This document shows positions 8,287-16,774 of a stretch of 34,887 nucleotides of DNA, one piece after another. The notes beneath the pieces were generated by a model. That model saw only the letters and a program-made list of their open reading frames with translations, did not search any database and had not been told where the DNA came from. The stretch is from a virus. The first letter of the stretch is position 1. Every line of letters begins with the position of its first letter. Location: the IMG/VR virus record IMGVR_UViG_3300042691_049967, positions 1 through 34,887 of that record, one strand, 5' to 3'. Both the position numbers and the translations under genes were made by a program.

Positions 8287-9680
8287 CCGAAAAAGCAGCA
8301 GTTGTCAAGTTGAACGCGGATGGAGAAGTAGTTTCCTGCGCAAAGGGTCTTGACTCCTCGGAGTGCGGCTATGTAGCTGGCGCAAAAGTTTGTGGCAAAT
8401 GTGGAGCAATGGCTACGCAAATGAAAATGAACGGAATGGGAATGATGCCTGACGCTTCAGTTTCTGCACCAAAGCCTGTTAAGAAAAAGAAAAAAATTGC
8501 AGGAATGGTTGCCATGGACTCAGAGATGAAAGAAGACGAGGACATGATGGACGAAGAGGATATGGACATGGAAGAAGAAGACATGGACATGGAAGAAGAG
8601 GACATGGACATGGAGGAAGATGCCGAGGATGAAACCGAAGCAGACATGCCAGAAGACGAAGAAGAAGACGACAGCGAAATGTATGCAAATCAGGCCGCAG
8701 AAAGAAAGAAGATGCGTATGCGTCGACTTTCAACAATGGGTTACAAGTCAGCTGACTTTGACGACGAAGCATTTGTTTGCTCATTTGACCGCAAGGTTTA
8801 CCCAGGTGGTGCAACAGTTTGCGATAGTTGCCCAGGTGGATGCGTTTCCGAAAAGGGAATGCCTGCCCTGATTGAGATTGAAGGCATCGCTGAAGACATG
8901 TTCAGAGGAAAAGTTCTTGACTCTGGCTACTCTGACGAAGCAGACCTATTCGTTGTTGATGTTGAACGCAAAGATGGAAAACCAGTTGAAATATTCTTTG
9001 ATGGTTCAACAGGCGAAGTAATGGGTTGGCATCAACTAACAAATGATGTTCTTCAAGTGAAGTCTGCGCTAGAAAACAAGACAATGATTAGCTTTGGCGA
9101 GGCAGCAGATATTGCTGTCAAGTCGGTTGAAGGTGACATCATTGCAGTTGAGCCAGACGTTTTTGAAGGATTTGATGTTTATGCTGTAGAGATTGATGGC
9201 ATAAACGGTAAGTCTTATGACGTTTTTGTTTCGCTTGATGGAGAGGTCCTCGGCTACGACGAGTACACCCAAGAGGAAGCTTCAGAGATTGAAGCAGAGG
9301 CAGCAGAAATTGCTCTTAAGCGTGCATACACGGAAGAGTCACGTAACGCCATGGCAAAGGCTGGACAAGCATTGCCTGATGGTTCATACCCAATCAAGGA
9401 TGAAGCAGACCTTCGCAATGCAATCCAGGCATACGGCAGAGCAAAAGACAAGACAGCAGCAAAAGCTCATATCATGAAGCGCGCACTTGCACTTGGTCTT
9501 GAAGACCTCATCCCAATGAACTGGGTTTCAAAAGAAGACATGGACAAAGCAAAGAACGAAAGCTCAGAAAAGAGCCTTGAAGGCGCTGTCAAGTCAGAAG
9601 AAACAGAGTTCCTTACCAGCCTCATGGAATTTGAGATGATGGCTGTTGAAGAGGGTCTGAATCAGTCCGAATCGGAGTGA
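8283..9680 (+). CDS. Acidic PepSY-like / DUF6582-like phage protein
   Basis: The 465-aa product starts at ATG 8283, which overlaps the previous stop (ATGA) and has an AAGGAG site upstream; a longer start at 8217 would run through the preceding gene. Order: a four-Cys knuckle (Cys19, 28, 37, 40), a Lys-rich patch (65-71), a strongly acidic region (81-132) made partly of D-M-D-M-E-E-E repeats, a basic patch (141-148), a second Cys group (Cys166, 180, 183, 187) and two PepSY-like domains (about 193-250 and 268-326, each ending in a G-E-V-(M/L)-G turn). A C-terminal block L-P-D-G-S-Y-P-I (364-371) with A-I-Q-A-Y-G-R-A-K-D-K resembles the family I recall as DUF6582, common near phage head genes. 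PepSY domains are known as inhibitors or chaperones of some metallopeptidases. It is not a recognisable capsid protein. Confidence 0.8.
   Translation: MTEKAAVVKLNADGEVVSCAKGLDSSECGYVAGAKVCGKCGAMATQMKMNGMGMMPDASVSAPKPVKKKKKIAGMVAMDSEMKEDEDMMDEEDMDMEEEDMDMEEEDMDMEEDAEDETEADMPEDEEEDDSEMYANQAAERKKMRMRRLSTMGYKSADFDDEAFVCSFDRKVYPGGATVCDSCPGGCVSEKGMPALIEIEGIAEDMFRGKVLDSGYSDEADLFVVDVERKDGKPVEIFFDGSTGEVMGWHQLTNDVLQVKSALENKTMISFGEAADIAVKSVEGDIIAVEPDVFEGFDVYAVEIDGINGKSYDVFVSLDGEVLGYDEYTQEEASEIEAEAAEIALKRAYTEESRNAMAKAGQALPDGSYPIKDEADLRNAIQAYGRAKDKTAAKAHIMKRALALGLEDLIPMNWVSKEDMDKAKNESSEKSLEGAVKSEETEFLTSLMEFEMMAVEEGLNQSESE
8559..8621 (+). repeat. 21-bp tandem repeat encoding D-M-D-M-E-E-E
   Basis: Three near-identical in-frame 21-base units (starting at 8559, 8580 and 8601) encode the acidic heptad D-M-D-M-E-E-E, the last copy ending E-E-D. 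Copies differ only at third codon positions (GAT/GAC, GAA/GAG), so the peptide is preserved. Repeats like this change copy number easily by slippage. The coded segment is a highly acidic, probably disordered stretch. Confidence 0.8.
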
Positions 9681-9687
9681 TGTAACA

Positions 9688-9714
9688 TAGTTGGAGATAT
9701 CCAACTAATTTTTT
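9688..9714 (+). terminator. Rho-independent terminator
   Basis: Eight bases after the PepSY gene stop is a perfect 8-base-pair stem (TAGTTGGA at 9688-9695 with TCCAACTA at 9700-9707) and a GATA loop, followed by AA and six Ts (9709-9714). This is a classic intrinsic terminator for the plus-strand head-gene operon. It would separate those genes from the giant-protein genes, at least partly. Confidence 0.8.
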
Positions 9715-9756
9715 CTAGGGCGTAGTGGATAATTTCATGCGCGCTGGGGGCCTCCA

Positions 9757-12700
9757 GTGACAGATAAAAAACACGATTTTGCTAAATCTGCAATAAGTAA
9801 AGCTGCGTTCAATAAGGACATCTCTTTAGCGACCGCGCCATCTAATTTCAAAGCAGATAAACCAAAATCAAAACCGTCTGTCAAACCTGAAACAGAACAA
9901 GAAGAACCAGAATTTGAAAATCCATTTGACGAGTTTGTAAAAACTTGGCAACAAGGAGACATTCTTCCTTTTATTCCACCTGGAATGACTTTTCACCTTT
10001 GCAAGTACAAGCTGAATAATCTTGATACAGATGCAGAATACCTTGGCCTTGATAGCAAATACAGAAAAAAACCAGATGCGAAGATTAAGAAAAAGTCTTC
10101 CATGTCTGATATTGACATTAAAAATCTTGGTCCAAAACTTCGCAACTCTGTTGAAACTGTCAGACAGAGAGCACTAAGTAGGCGCGGTGGACTCGTGCCA
10201 TGGGTTGACGATAACAACAAACTTCGTTGCCCATCTGGGACGCCAGCGGCAAACCAATTCACCGATGAAATGATGAGCAACTGTTTCATCGTGTCCCCAG
10301 GAACGGTTGCTGGTGCCGGCAGAAGAGCCATCAGGCGTGCTGGCGCAGCTGCGGACATTCTTTCTACTAAACCAGGACAACGTGTTGGCGTTAGTACAGT
10401 TCCTGGAGATATTGATGTAAGTAATGAAGAGGGAATACGCAAGCTTGGGCCAAGTGGCGCTCAAGCACTCATGTCTTCTGGTGGTCGAGTTGGCGTCGAG
10501 CTTGGAATAGCTGGGCAAATGGGTGGAGGATTTGGTTTCCGTGCAGACCCCAAGAAACGTTCAGCATCAAAAGCTTGGCAACTAGGTGTTAAAGAACAGC
10601 TTGAGCGAGGCAGACGAGCAACCTACCTTTCAGATGAACTGCACAAAAGAATGATTAATCCTTCAGCCCCTGGTGGGATACGCCTACCAAGTGGTGCTGC
10701 TGTTGGCGACATTCGCAATAAAGCGAACTTCATGCGAGCAATGACAGAGTTGTTTCCAAATGTGAACCCAGATGAAATTGAGTCGATGTTTGACAATGCT
10801 ATGCCAGACAATTTGACGTATATAGATAAAATCAAGTTCCGCAAATCTTTAGTTGCATTTCATGAAGCATTCATTTTTGAAGCAATAAACGCTCCAGAAA
10901 AAGCAAAATGGATGACGAGAATAGTAATGGACCCAAGCCTTGATGCGGCCATTGAAATAAAACTAGAACCATTTGCTCCTTCAATTACCAGCGGCAACCG
11001 CGTAGCTTCAATAGCATCGCAAACAGCTGCACAAAAAGCAGGAAACCTTGCAAATGGTGGAGTTCATTTCACCATGGCATTCAATCCAATGCAGATGTTT
11101 CTTGCTTCACGCGGTGTAGGGCACACGAGAAATGGTCGTGCAAACGGAATATCGGATTCACAACGTGGCGACATGCATTACATAGCTGTTCACGAATTTG
11201 GGCATATTTCACATTTTGGTTCTGTAATGGAAAGATTGGGTTTTGATAACTCAACATTAAACCGCTATCAAATGACCAGAACGCTCACTCGTGGCGGTGG
11301 TGGACCACCTTCATGGAATCCAAACCAAGAAGTTGGTGGATGGATTATTGACTGGACGCAAGCACAAAATCCGATGAACAGTCCTTCAATAGCTGCACTA
11401 ATTCAGGGTGCTCAAAACTTGCAAACAAGAAACTATAAAGGTGGAAACTACGGACGCGGAATATATGGTTTCACTCGTAAAGACCTTGAAAAAGATTTAA
11501 GTGATTTTTATGACGGTTTAATAGAAGCTGTTCACAACAACATTACAGATACTCCAGACGATGTTGCAATTATGCGCGCCTTTGCTGGTGGTGAATATGC
11601 CGCACTGAATAGCATTGAAGCACGAGCAGAATATTTTGCTGCAAGAAGAATGTTTGGTGAAACTGCAGACAACAGATTGAAAGCCCGTCGAAGAGGGTCG
11701 CTTTATAGGGCGCGAAATCAGGGATATCAAGCAAACTATGTAGAAGATTTTGCCAAAGCATGGTCCACTGGTCCATGGAACCAGCCAGGAGCTGGGGGAA
11801 CAGTTCTTACGCCAAGACAGATTTATGACGACATGGACAGAATCGGTGAAAATATTTCTGGCGTAAAGCCGAATCGATGGAATATCAGTGGAAGAATGTC
11901 AACTTCTACAAGGCCGAGAAAATCTGCACATGCACAAAATGTTGCTAGAGCAGTTCGTTCAACAGAGAGACTCAGCGACCCGAATAGCGCACAGTACAGA
12001 CGTAGGTCTATTTCTGGAAGAATGGCAACTTCCGGCTCTGTCAAGTCACAAAATACGCTCATGCCAACCTACCCATCGTTGGCAGAACCACTAGGAATAA
12101 TTAATCCAGAGCCAAAAGAAGCTAGTCGTTCGGCAAAAATCCTTCAAGATGCATCAAAAGTAAATGGTGTCACTTGGTCAAACCCGGTTCCAGTTGAAGA
12201 GGTAGAGAAGGCTAAGGACTGGGCGAATTCAACGTTGGTGTCAAAGTTTGAATTCCATAAAAAGTCTCTAGAAAATGGTTTGCCAGAGCTAAGCGAATAT
12301 CAAAAAGATTGGCTACAAAAAGTAATTGTTGACGCAAAGAAGGAACTCTCATACGAAGATGCGAGAACAATACTTGGAGACAGTGTAAATGATTACGCCT
12401 CAATGACTTCTTTGCTACGTGAACACGCAAGGCTTAGTAGTGATGATGCCAGAGTACAGCGAATTGATGCGTTCGTAGGAACAATGCAAAGCATGTCAAA
12501 AAATGATTTTGAAGAAATGCTTCCATCACTTTTGTCTTCTAACACATCAAGAGCCGATAAGCGCGTCCACGTGATGATGAATAATCCAACATTGCTGGAG
12601 ACTGCCGGGGAGTATTTAACAATCCACGACAAAGCAGAGAGGGATGCTCTCGGAATTGGGTATACAGGTTTTGCACAAGAAGGATTTACTGCTGATGTAA

Positions 12701-15700
12701 GAAAAGGCGTAGAAACTTGGTTTGGAATACCGTCAACCGACGACGAAGAAGTTCGAAGACTTCGGCCAGCTTCTGGCTTCTTGCCTCATGCTGATTCTGG
12801 ACAAGGAAGAATGGGCAAACTTCGTTCAGAGTATGGTCCTGATGTTCAGATAATGCATCCGTATGCAATGGGTTACGACTCATCAGAAAGTAACGGTGTT
12901 AGAAAATATGGCACCAACATGGTTGTTCTGAGAAGCGAGGTTTCCGAGCGCACAAAGACGCTTAGGGGAGACTCGGCTGCAGATAGAGCAAATAATGGAA
13001 ATGTGATACTTCCAGTAAGTGAAATGCTTAAACCAGAAAATAGCGTTGTTTTACACCAAGATACTGGGGCATCTCTGTTATGGGATGAAATCGTTGGCAG
13101 AGGTGGTTTGAATTCTTCAAATAGTCGTCAAAGCTATAACGAAGCAGTTGTTCTTGGTGCTTTTAACCTTAAAGATGATGTTGAAGCAATGGTTGTTTCG
13201 CCACAAAATTTTGACCTTGATGAAGATGAACTAGCAGAACTTCCACAGGGCATTAATCCAAAATCGGCAAACCCACTAAACATGCCAACAAAACTGGTTA
13301 AAGCTGCAAGATTCCGAGATAGAATGCTGAAAGAGAACGGAATTGACGTCGTTGTTGCAACTCCGTACGACCCAGTTAATCCGTATGGAAAAGAATTTGG
13401 ACTTGATGAAGTTGAGTTGTTTAATCCACAAATGACAAGACAGTGGATGGGGAAGAATTTTCCACAGGCAAACCTAGATGAAGTCATTACAGACGAAAAG
13501 ACAACTCCGTACGAAGCATTTATAAAGCACATATCCAAAGGGGTTGACCCAGAATCCGCATCTGGTCGTATTCTCGCTTCTGAAATAGAAAGACTTGAAG
13601 AACAAAAACTACGTACATACGGAGAGGCCGAGCTTGGTAGAGGCTCTTTAGCAGACCAAATTGACTCACGCGGAATGGAATTACTGCCATCTGTTGCGCG
13701 CCGTTCAGTAAGTGGAAAGATGTCAACCCAGCGTGTCACGCCAGACGAGATGGTTGAAGTTGCAGAGATATCTAAACGAGGTGTTGCCGAGCGTAAGCAA
13801 AAAGCAGACGCCGCAAAAACAAGAGTTGCCAATCTTGAAGAGGCGCTTAGAATTCTTGACGAAACAGGAGAATGGAAAGGCGCAGAACTTGGCGTATCGG
13901 TAGCAATGGTCACTGACCCAACACTTGAAACAATCGATAACCCCAACCTTGTCCCAAATAGTAAAACTAGAGCTGAGCTTGAAGCATCTCCTGGCGGTAT
14001 TCCGGCAGTACGCGAAAAGCTTTTAAGCAAAATTGACCGCGCTAAAAAGGAAGAAGCTCTACAACAATATTTGGCAGATAAAAAGAAAATTAGAGTTTCG
14101 CAAAATGTTCTAGATATTGAAGACATATCTCCAGAAGATGTTGAAATCCTCCGAGAAGAAGCACGAATTATAAAGCAAATGGAAACAACCGATAAAGATG
14201 CTTTCTTGTCTTTGGTTGGCACAAATAAGCCCAGTGAAGAGTTTGCCATCCATGCTGGTTCAGCAGAACTTGATGGAGGTCAGCTAAACGCAGCAAAAAC
14301 AGAGGGTGATGAGTTTGGCGGTTTAGCAAACAATACACAAGCTCTAAACAACACAAACATTCAAATATTCACCTCGGAGAGAGAAGAAAATATTGCACGA
14401 GAGGCAGCTTCTTCTGGATTGATGAAAAAACTTGAATCGATGCAACCTTTCACAATTGACTCAAGGGAAGAACGCGCATTGCTTATCGATATCGGATTCT
14501 CGGAAAAAGAAATGCAGGTTGGTTCAATTTTTGATGCACAAAGCATGTTTGGACAGAATGCAACCGAAACCATGCCTGGTTATATTGATAGACTTCAAAA
14601 AGCTCAGAATTCGTATAGAAACAAAATAAAAGCTGGAGAAAAAGTAGCAAAAGCACTCAAAGATAATCCACGTGGTGGATTTCTTTCTGCATATCCAGCA
14701 AGTAGGGGCAGTTTTGTAACACGTGGATACTTCGGTAGATGGGCATTTAAAGATATACCCAAAGACGTCGCTGAAATACCAACAGACAAGCCTTTTGATG
14801 GCCAAGAACCAAGTGGGAAAACAATAGACCAATTCATGGAAACACGCTGGAGAAACAATCTTCGAGGAACAGCATGGTTGGTGGACGGTTCAAAAAATGC
14901 TGTTGTTACAGACGTTCTTGGGCCAAATGTAGAGCGCCAGATTGTTGGTACAACGAAACCAGTATTTGGTTTGTCTGCAAGAAAAAATGATGCCAACACT
15001 CTTGATGATATTGGATTTGCGGTAATGGCACGAGCCATGCAGCTTCAAAAAGAAGGAAAAGAAGTAACACCGGAAACAGTTCTTTCAACTAGTCTTCAGA
15101 GAACGCTTTCAGGGAAAATGAGTACAGGGGCAAAACCAGTGAGACCAAAATATCCGCGGACTCCAACATATGGCGTTGGTATCGGAGCTGGCGATGGCCT
15201 GTTTGATAAAGCTGCCTCATGGCGTGAGTTTAAAGAAATCTACGAAGACCGCGAAATTGTTTTCCTTGATTATGAGACCACAGGTCTAGTTTTTGACGAG
15301 TTCGGAAAATCGACCTCAAATGGCGCTCCTGTTCAAATTGGTGCTGTGAAAGTAAAGAACGGCAAAGTCGTAGCCAGATTCAATGTGTTCATTAATCCAA
15401 ATGAAAAACTTGGTGAATGGTCTAGGGAAAACCTAAAGGATAGAGACGGAAATCCACTCACCGATGATTGGTTGTCTGGGCAGCCATCAATTGCTGACGC
15501 TCATCGCCAACTTGCAGAATTCGCTGGCCCAGACGCAATCATGGGTGTACAGAACGCGTCGTTTGACAAGAACGTCCTTGAAGATGCACTGAAGAGTTCA
15601 GGTATTGAATGGACTCCAAGTGGCTACATCGACACTAAAGAAATTTCAAGCATGGTCCTCCCAAGATGGACGCCAGAAAACCCAGACGGCCCTGCAAAAA

Positions 15701-16026
15701 TGGGTTCAGATGGTGTGAAGCGTCCGTCAAATGGATTGAAGGAAATCACCGAGTATCTAGGTGTTGAGCTTGGAACCAAGCACCACACAGCTGATGCTGA
15801 CGCCGAAGCCACCGCTGAAGTGATGCAGAAAATCATTGATAAAGCCATAGAGAATGGTTGGAGCGACAGAATCTTTAGTAAATCAACACGCCAGGCACAT
15901 ATTGACAAAGTCAACCAAAAGCATCTCCAAGAAATTGAAGAATTCAAGAAAGCTCGAGATGCATTTTTGGCAGAAGTTGAGCGACTTGCTACTAAGCGAG
16001 ACGATGGAAGCGAAAAAGATAATTAA
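9757..16026 (+). CDS. Giant modular protein (2089 aa): zincin metallopeptidase and DEDDh exonuclease modules
   Basis: The frame opens with GTG 9757 and runs unbroken for 2089 residues. A Cys-x17-Cys module (C158-C176, R-C-P-S-G-T-P...F-T-D) is followed by an Arg-rich helix. A zincin-type metallopeptidase has H479-E480-F-G-H483 and a likely third zinc ligand, Glu625, in E-A-R-A-E-Y-F-A. Four motifs of type I/V/L-S-G-R/K-M lie at residues 710, 752, 1318 and 1784, plus a variant I-A-G-Q-M at 251. Between 752 and 1318 is an uncharacterised domain ending in Y-N-E-A-V-V-L-G-A-F...D-D-V-E-A-M, possibly related to DUF3626/ADP-ribosyltransferase-like folds (weak). Residues 1318-1784 start with coiled coil. 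After the last motif comes a DnaQ-like 3'-5' exonuclease: D1838-Y-E1840, N1933 and D1937, H2010 and D2015. Hypothesis: a polyprotein cut between modules by the prohead protease. Not a tape measure: no long periodic helix. Confidence 0.85.
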   Translation: MTDKKHDFAKSAISKAAFNKDISLATAPSNFKADKPKSKPSVKPETEQEEPEFENPFDEFVKTWQQGDILPFIPPGMTFHLCKYKLNNLDTDAEYLGLDSKYRKKPDAKIKKKSSMSDIDIKNLGPKLRNSVETVRQRALSRRGGLVPWVDDNNKLRCPSGTPAANQFTDEMMSNCFIVSPGTVAGAGRRAIRRAGAAADILSTKPGQRVGVSTVPGDIDVSNEEGIRKLGPSGAQALMSSGGRVGVELGIAGQMGGGFGFRADPKKRSASKAWQLGVKEQLERGRRATYLSDELHKRMINPSAPGGIRLPSGAAVGDIRNKANFMRAMTELFPNVNPDEIESMFDNAMPDNLTYIDKIKFRKSLVAFHEAFIFEAINAPEKAKWMTRIVMDPSLDAAIEIKLEPFAPSITSGNRVASIASQTAAQKAGNLANGGVHFTMAFNPMQMFLASRGVGHTRNGRANGISDSQRGDMHYIAVHEFGHISHFGSVMERLGFDNSTLNRYQMTRTLTRGGGGPPSWNPNQEVGGWIIDWTQAQNPMNSPSIAALIQGAQNLQTRNYKGGNYGRGIYGFTRKDLEKDLSDFYDGLIEAVHNNITDTPDDVAIMRAFAGGEYAALNSIEARAEYFAARRMFGETADNRLKARRRGSLYRARNQGYQANYVEDFAKAWSTGPWNQPGAGGTVLTPRQIYDDMDRIGENISGVKPNRWNISGRMSTSTRPRKSAHAQNVARAVRSTERLSDPNSAQYRRRSISGRMATSGSVKSQNTLMPTYPSLAEPLGIINPEPKEASRSAKILQDASKVNGVTWSNPVPVEEVEKAKDWANSTLVSKFEFHKKSLENGLPELSEYQKDWLQKVIVDAKKELSYEDARTILGDSVNDYASMTSLLREHARLSSDDARVQRIDAFVGTMQSMSKNDFEEMLPSLLSSNTSRADKRVHVMMNNPTLLETAGEYLTIHDKAERDALGIGYTGFAQEGFTADVRKGVETWFGIPSTDDEEVRRLRPASGFLPHADSGQGRMGKLRSEYGPDVQIMHPYAMGYDSSESNGVRKYGTNMVVLRSEVSERTKTLRGDSAADRANNGNVILPVSEMLKPENSVVLHQDTGASLLWDEIVGRGGLNSSNSRQSYNEAVVLGAFNLKDDVEAMVVSPQNFDLDEDELAELPQGINPKSANPLNMPTKLVKAARFRDRMLKENGIDVVVATPYDPVNPYGKEFGLDEVELFNPQMTRQWMGKNFPQANLDEVITDEKTTPYEAFIKHISKGVDPESASGRILASEIERLEEQKLRTYGEAELGRGSLADQIDSRGMELLPSVARRSVSGKMSTQRVTPDEMVEVAEISKRGVAERKQKADAAKTRVANLEEALRILDETGEWKGAELGVSVAMVTDPTLETIDNPNLVPNSKTRAELEASPGGIPAVREKLLSKIDRAKKEEALQQYLADKKKIRVSQNVLDIEDISPEDVEILREEARIIKQMETTDKDAFLSLVGTNKPSEEFAIHAGSAELDGGQLNAAKTEGDEFGGLANNTQALNNTNIQIFTSEREENIAREAASSGLMKKLESMQPFTIDSREERALLIDIGFSEKEMQVGSIFDAQSMFGQNATETMPGYIDRLQKAQNSYRNKIKAGEKVAKALKDNPRGGFLSAYPASRGSFVTRGYFGRWAFKDIPKDVAEIPTDKPFDGQEPSGKTIDQFMETRWRNNLRGTAWLVDGSKNAVVTDVLGPNVERQIVGTTKPVFGLSARKNDANTLDDIGFAVMARAMQLQKEGKEVTPETVLSTSLQRTLSGKMSTGAKPVRPKYPRTPTYGVGIGAGDGLFDKAASWREFKEIYEDREIVFLDYETTGLVFDEFGKSTSNGAPVQIGAVKVKNGKVVARFNVFINPNEKLGEWSRENLKDRDGNPLTDDWLSGQPSIADAHRQLAEFAGPDAIMGVQNASFDKNVLEDALKSSGIEWTPSGYIDTKEISSMVLPRWTPENPDGPAKMGSDGVKRPSNGLKEITEYLGVELGTKHHTADADAEATAEVMQKIIDKAIENGWSDRIFSKSTRQAHIDKVNQKHLQEIEEFKKARDAFLAEVERLATKRDDGSEKDN

Positions 16027-16043
16027 AGGCAACACAACAACCG

Positions 16044-16080
16044 TTGACATTTATTAAAACGCATAATTTATGCGTACAAT
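16044..16080 (+). promoter_or_regulatory. Promoter-like elements with a 17-bp perfect palindrome (possible operator)
   Basis: The 97-base gap 16027-16123 holds a consensus -35 element TTGACA (16044-16049) and a -10-like TACAAT (16075-16080). They are 25 bases apart, too far for a standard pair. Between them, ACGCATAA (16059-16066), T, and TTATGCGT (16068-16075) form a perfect inverted repeat that touches the -10-like box. This is the geometry of a repressor or activator operator. A real -10 could lie inside the palindrome, but no hexamer at the normal spacing fits well. An AGGAG ribosome site follows before ATG 16124. Confidence 0.4.
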
Positions 16081-16123
16081 TGATTCAAAGGGATGTTGCC
16101 ATTAGACACAGCTAGGAGCTGAA

Positions 16124-16774
16124 ATGGACCTGATAAAGCAAATACTTGAGGGCAAAATAGTCATCGCCCAAGAAGATGTAATTGATGAAAAAGCAACACC
16201 AGTTGATGCTATTCCGCAAGAAAGATTCACTGGTGATGTCCTTAAAGGTCGCGGTCCAAGAAGAGGCAATCTTGAGCGCCTTCTACGATACTGGCGCCCA
16301 ATCATGCGCAAGCCTGGTGGATTCCGTCGATGCAGAGTGATTCTTGCAGACCACCCAGAGCTATACCCATTGAACAATATTTGCGCTTGGTTGCACCATG
16401 AGACAACTGGTCTTTGGCCAAATGAAGGTTGCCACCATCCAAACATGAAAAACTGCAGAAAGAAAATGAGAGGCGTTACACGAGGTTCATTGTGGTCTGA
16501 CCAAGAATTTGATGACCGTCTTCGTAAAATAACATCTCGCCAAGGTGGAAAATCAATGCAGTATGTTGGTGCAAGAGCAATTGATGAACCTTTCTCTCCA
16601 GTTATCACAGAAGAAGATTGGGACCATGCATTCAAGGTAATGCAAGACTTTGTTGACATGGAGCCAGATTTTGTAAAAATGCTTGAAGACGATAACAACT
16701 GGGAGCATGAACACGGTTTCAAAGTTGAGTACGGCAAGTTAGGACCAATGGGTGAAGACGACATCTCTATCTAA
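16124..16774 (+). CDS. Conserved phage protein of unknown function (Trp/His/Cys-rich core)
   Basis: The 216-aa product has a clear start, with AGGAG about seven bases before ATG 16124. The core is striking: L-L-R-Y-W-R-P-I-M-R-K-P-G-G-F-R-R-C (53-70), then I-C-A-W-L-H-H-E-T-T-G (86-96), L-W-P-N-E-G-C-H-H-P and a further Cys. I recall similar 'W-R-P-I-M-R-K-P-G-G-F-R-R-C' and 'C-A-W-L-H-H-E' blocks in other actinobacterial phage proteins near head genes, but not a function. The His/Cys pattern (C70, C87, H91, H92, C102, H103, H104, C111) could hold a metal. The C-terminal half is acidic. It overlaps the following GTG start by 23 bases, so the pair is probably co-translated. It is the first gene after the palindrome/promoter region. 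Confidence 0.75.
   Translation: MDLIKQILEGKIVIAQEDVIDEKATPVDAIPQERFTGDVLKGRGPRRGNLERLLRYWRPIMRKPGGFRRCRVILADHPELYPLNNICAWLHHETTGLWPNEGCHHPNMKNCRKKMRGVTRGSLWSDQEFDDRLRKITSRQGGKSMQYVGARAIDEPFSPVITEEDWDHAFKVMQDFVDMEPDFVKMLEDDNNWEHEHGFKVEYGKLGPMGEDDISI

Noticed and set aside
8559-8621. CRISPR-like or minisatellite array
   Set aside because: The units are contiguous, in frame, without spacers and code for an acidic heptad, so it is a coding repeat.
8369-8814. Ser/Met- and Cys/Pro-rich minus-strand frames
   Set aside because: They are antisense readings of the acidic tandem repeat in the PepSY protein.
8283-9680. PepSY-like protein as the major capsid protein
   Set aside because: Its position suits a capsid gene, but the Cys knuckles, acidic repeats, PepSY-like and DUF6582-like parts do not fit an HK97 capsid fold.
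13134-14249. 371-codon open frame on the minus strand
   Set aside because: It lies wholly inside the 2089-aa gene on the other strand and its translation is Ser/Leu-rich low complexity, as expected of an antisense shadow. It has no ribosome site or motif.
9757-16026. Giant protein as a tail tape measure
   Set aside because: Length alone suggests it, but it has zinc-peptidase and exonuclease active sites, Cys modules and repeated linker motifs, and lacks the long helical and hydrophobic pattern of tape measures.
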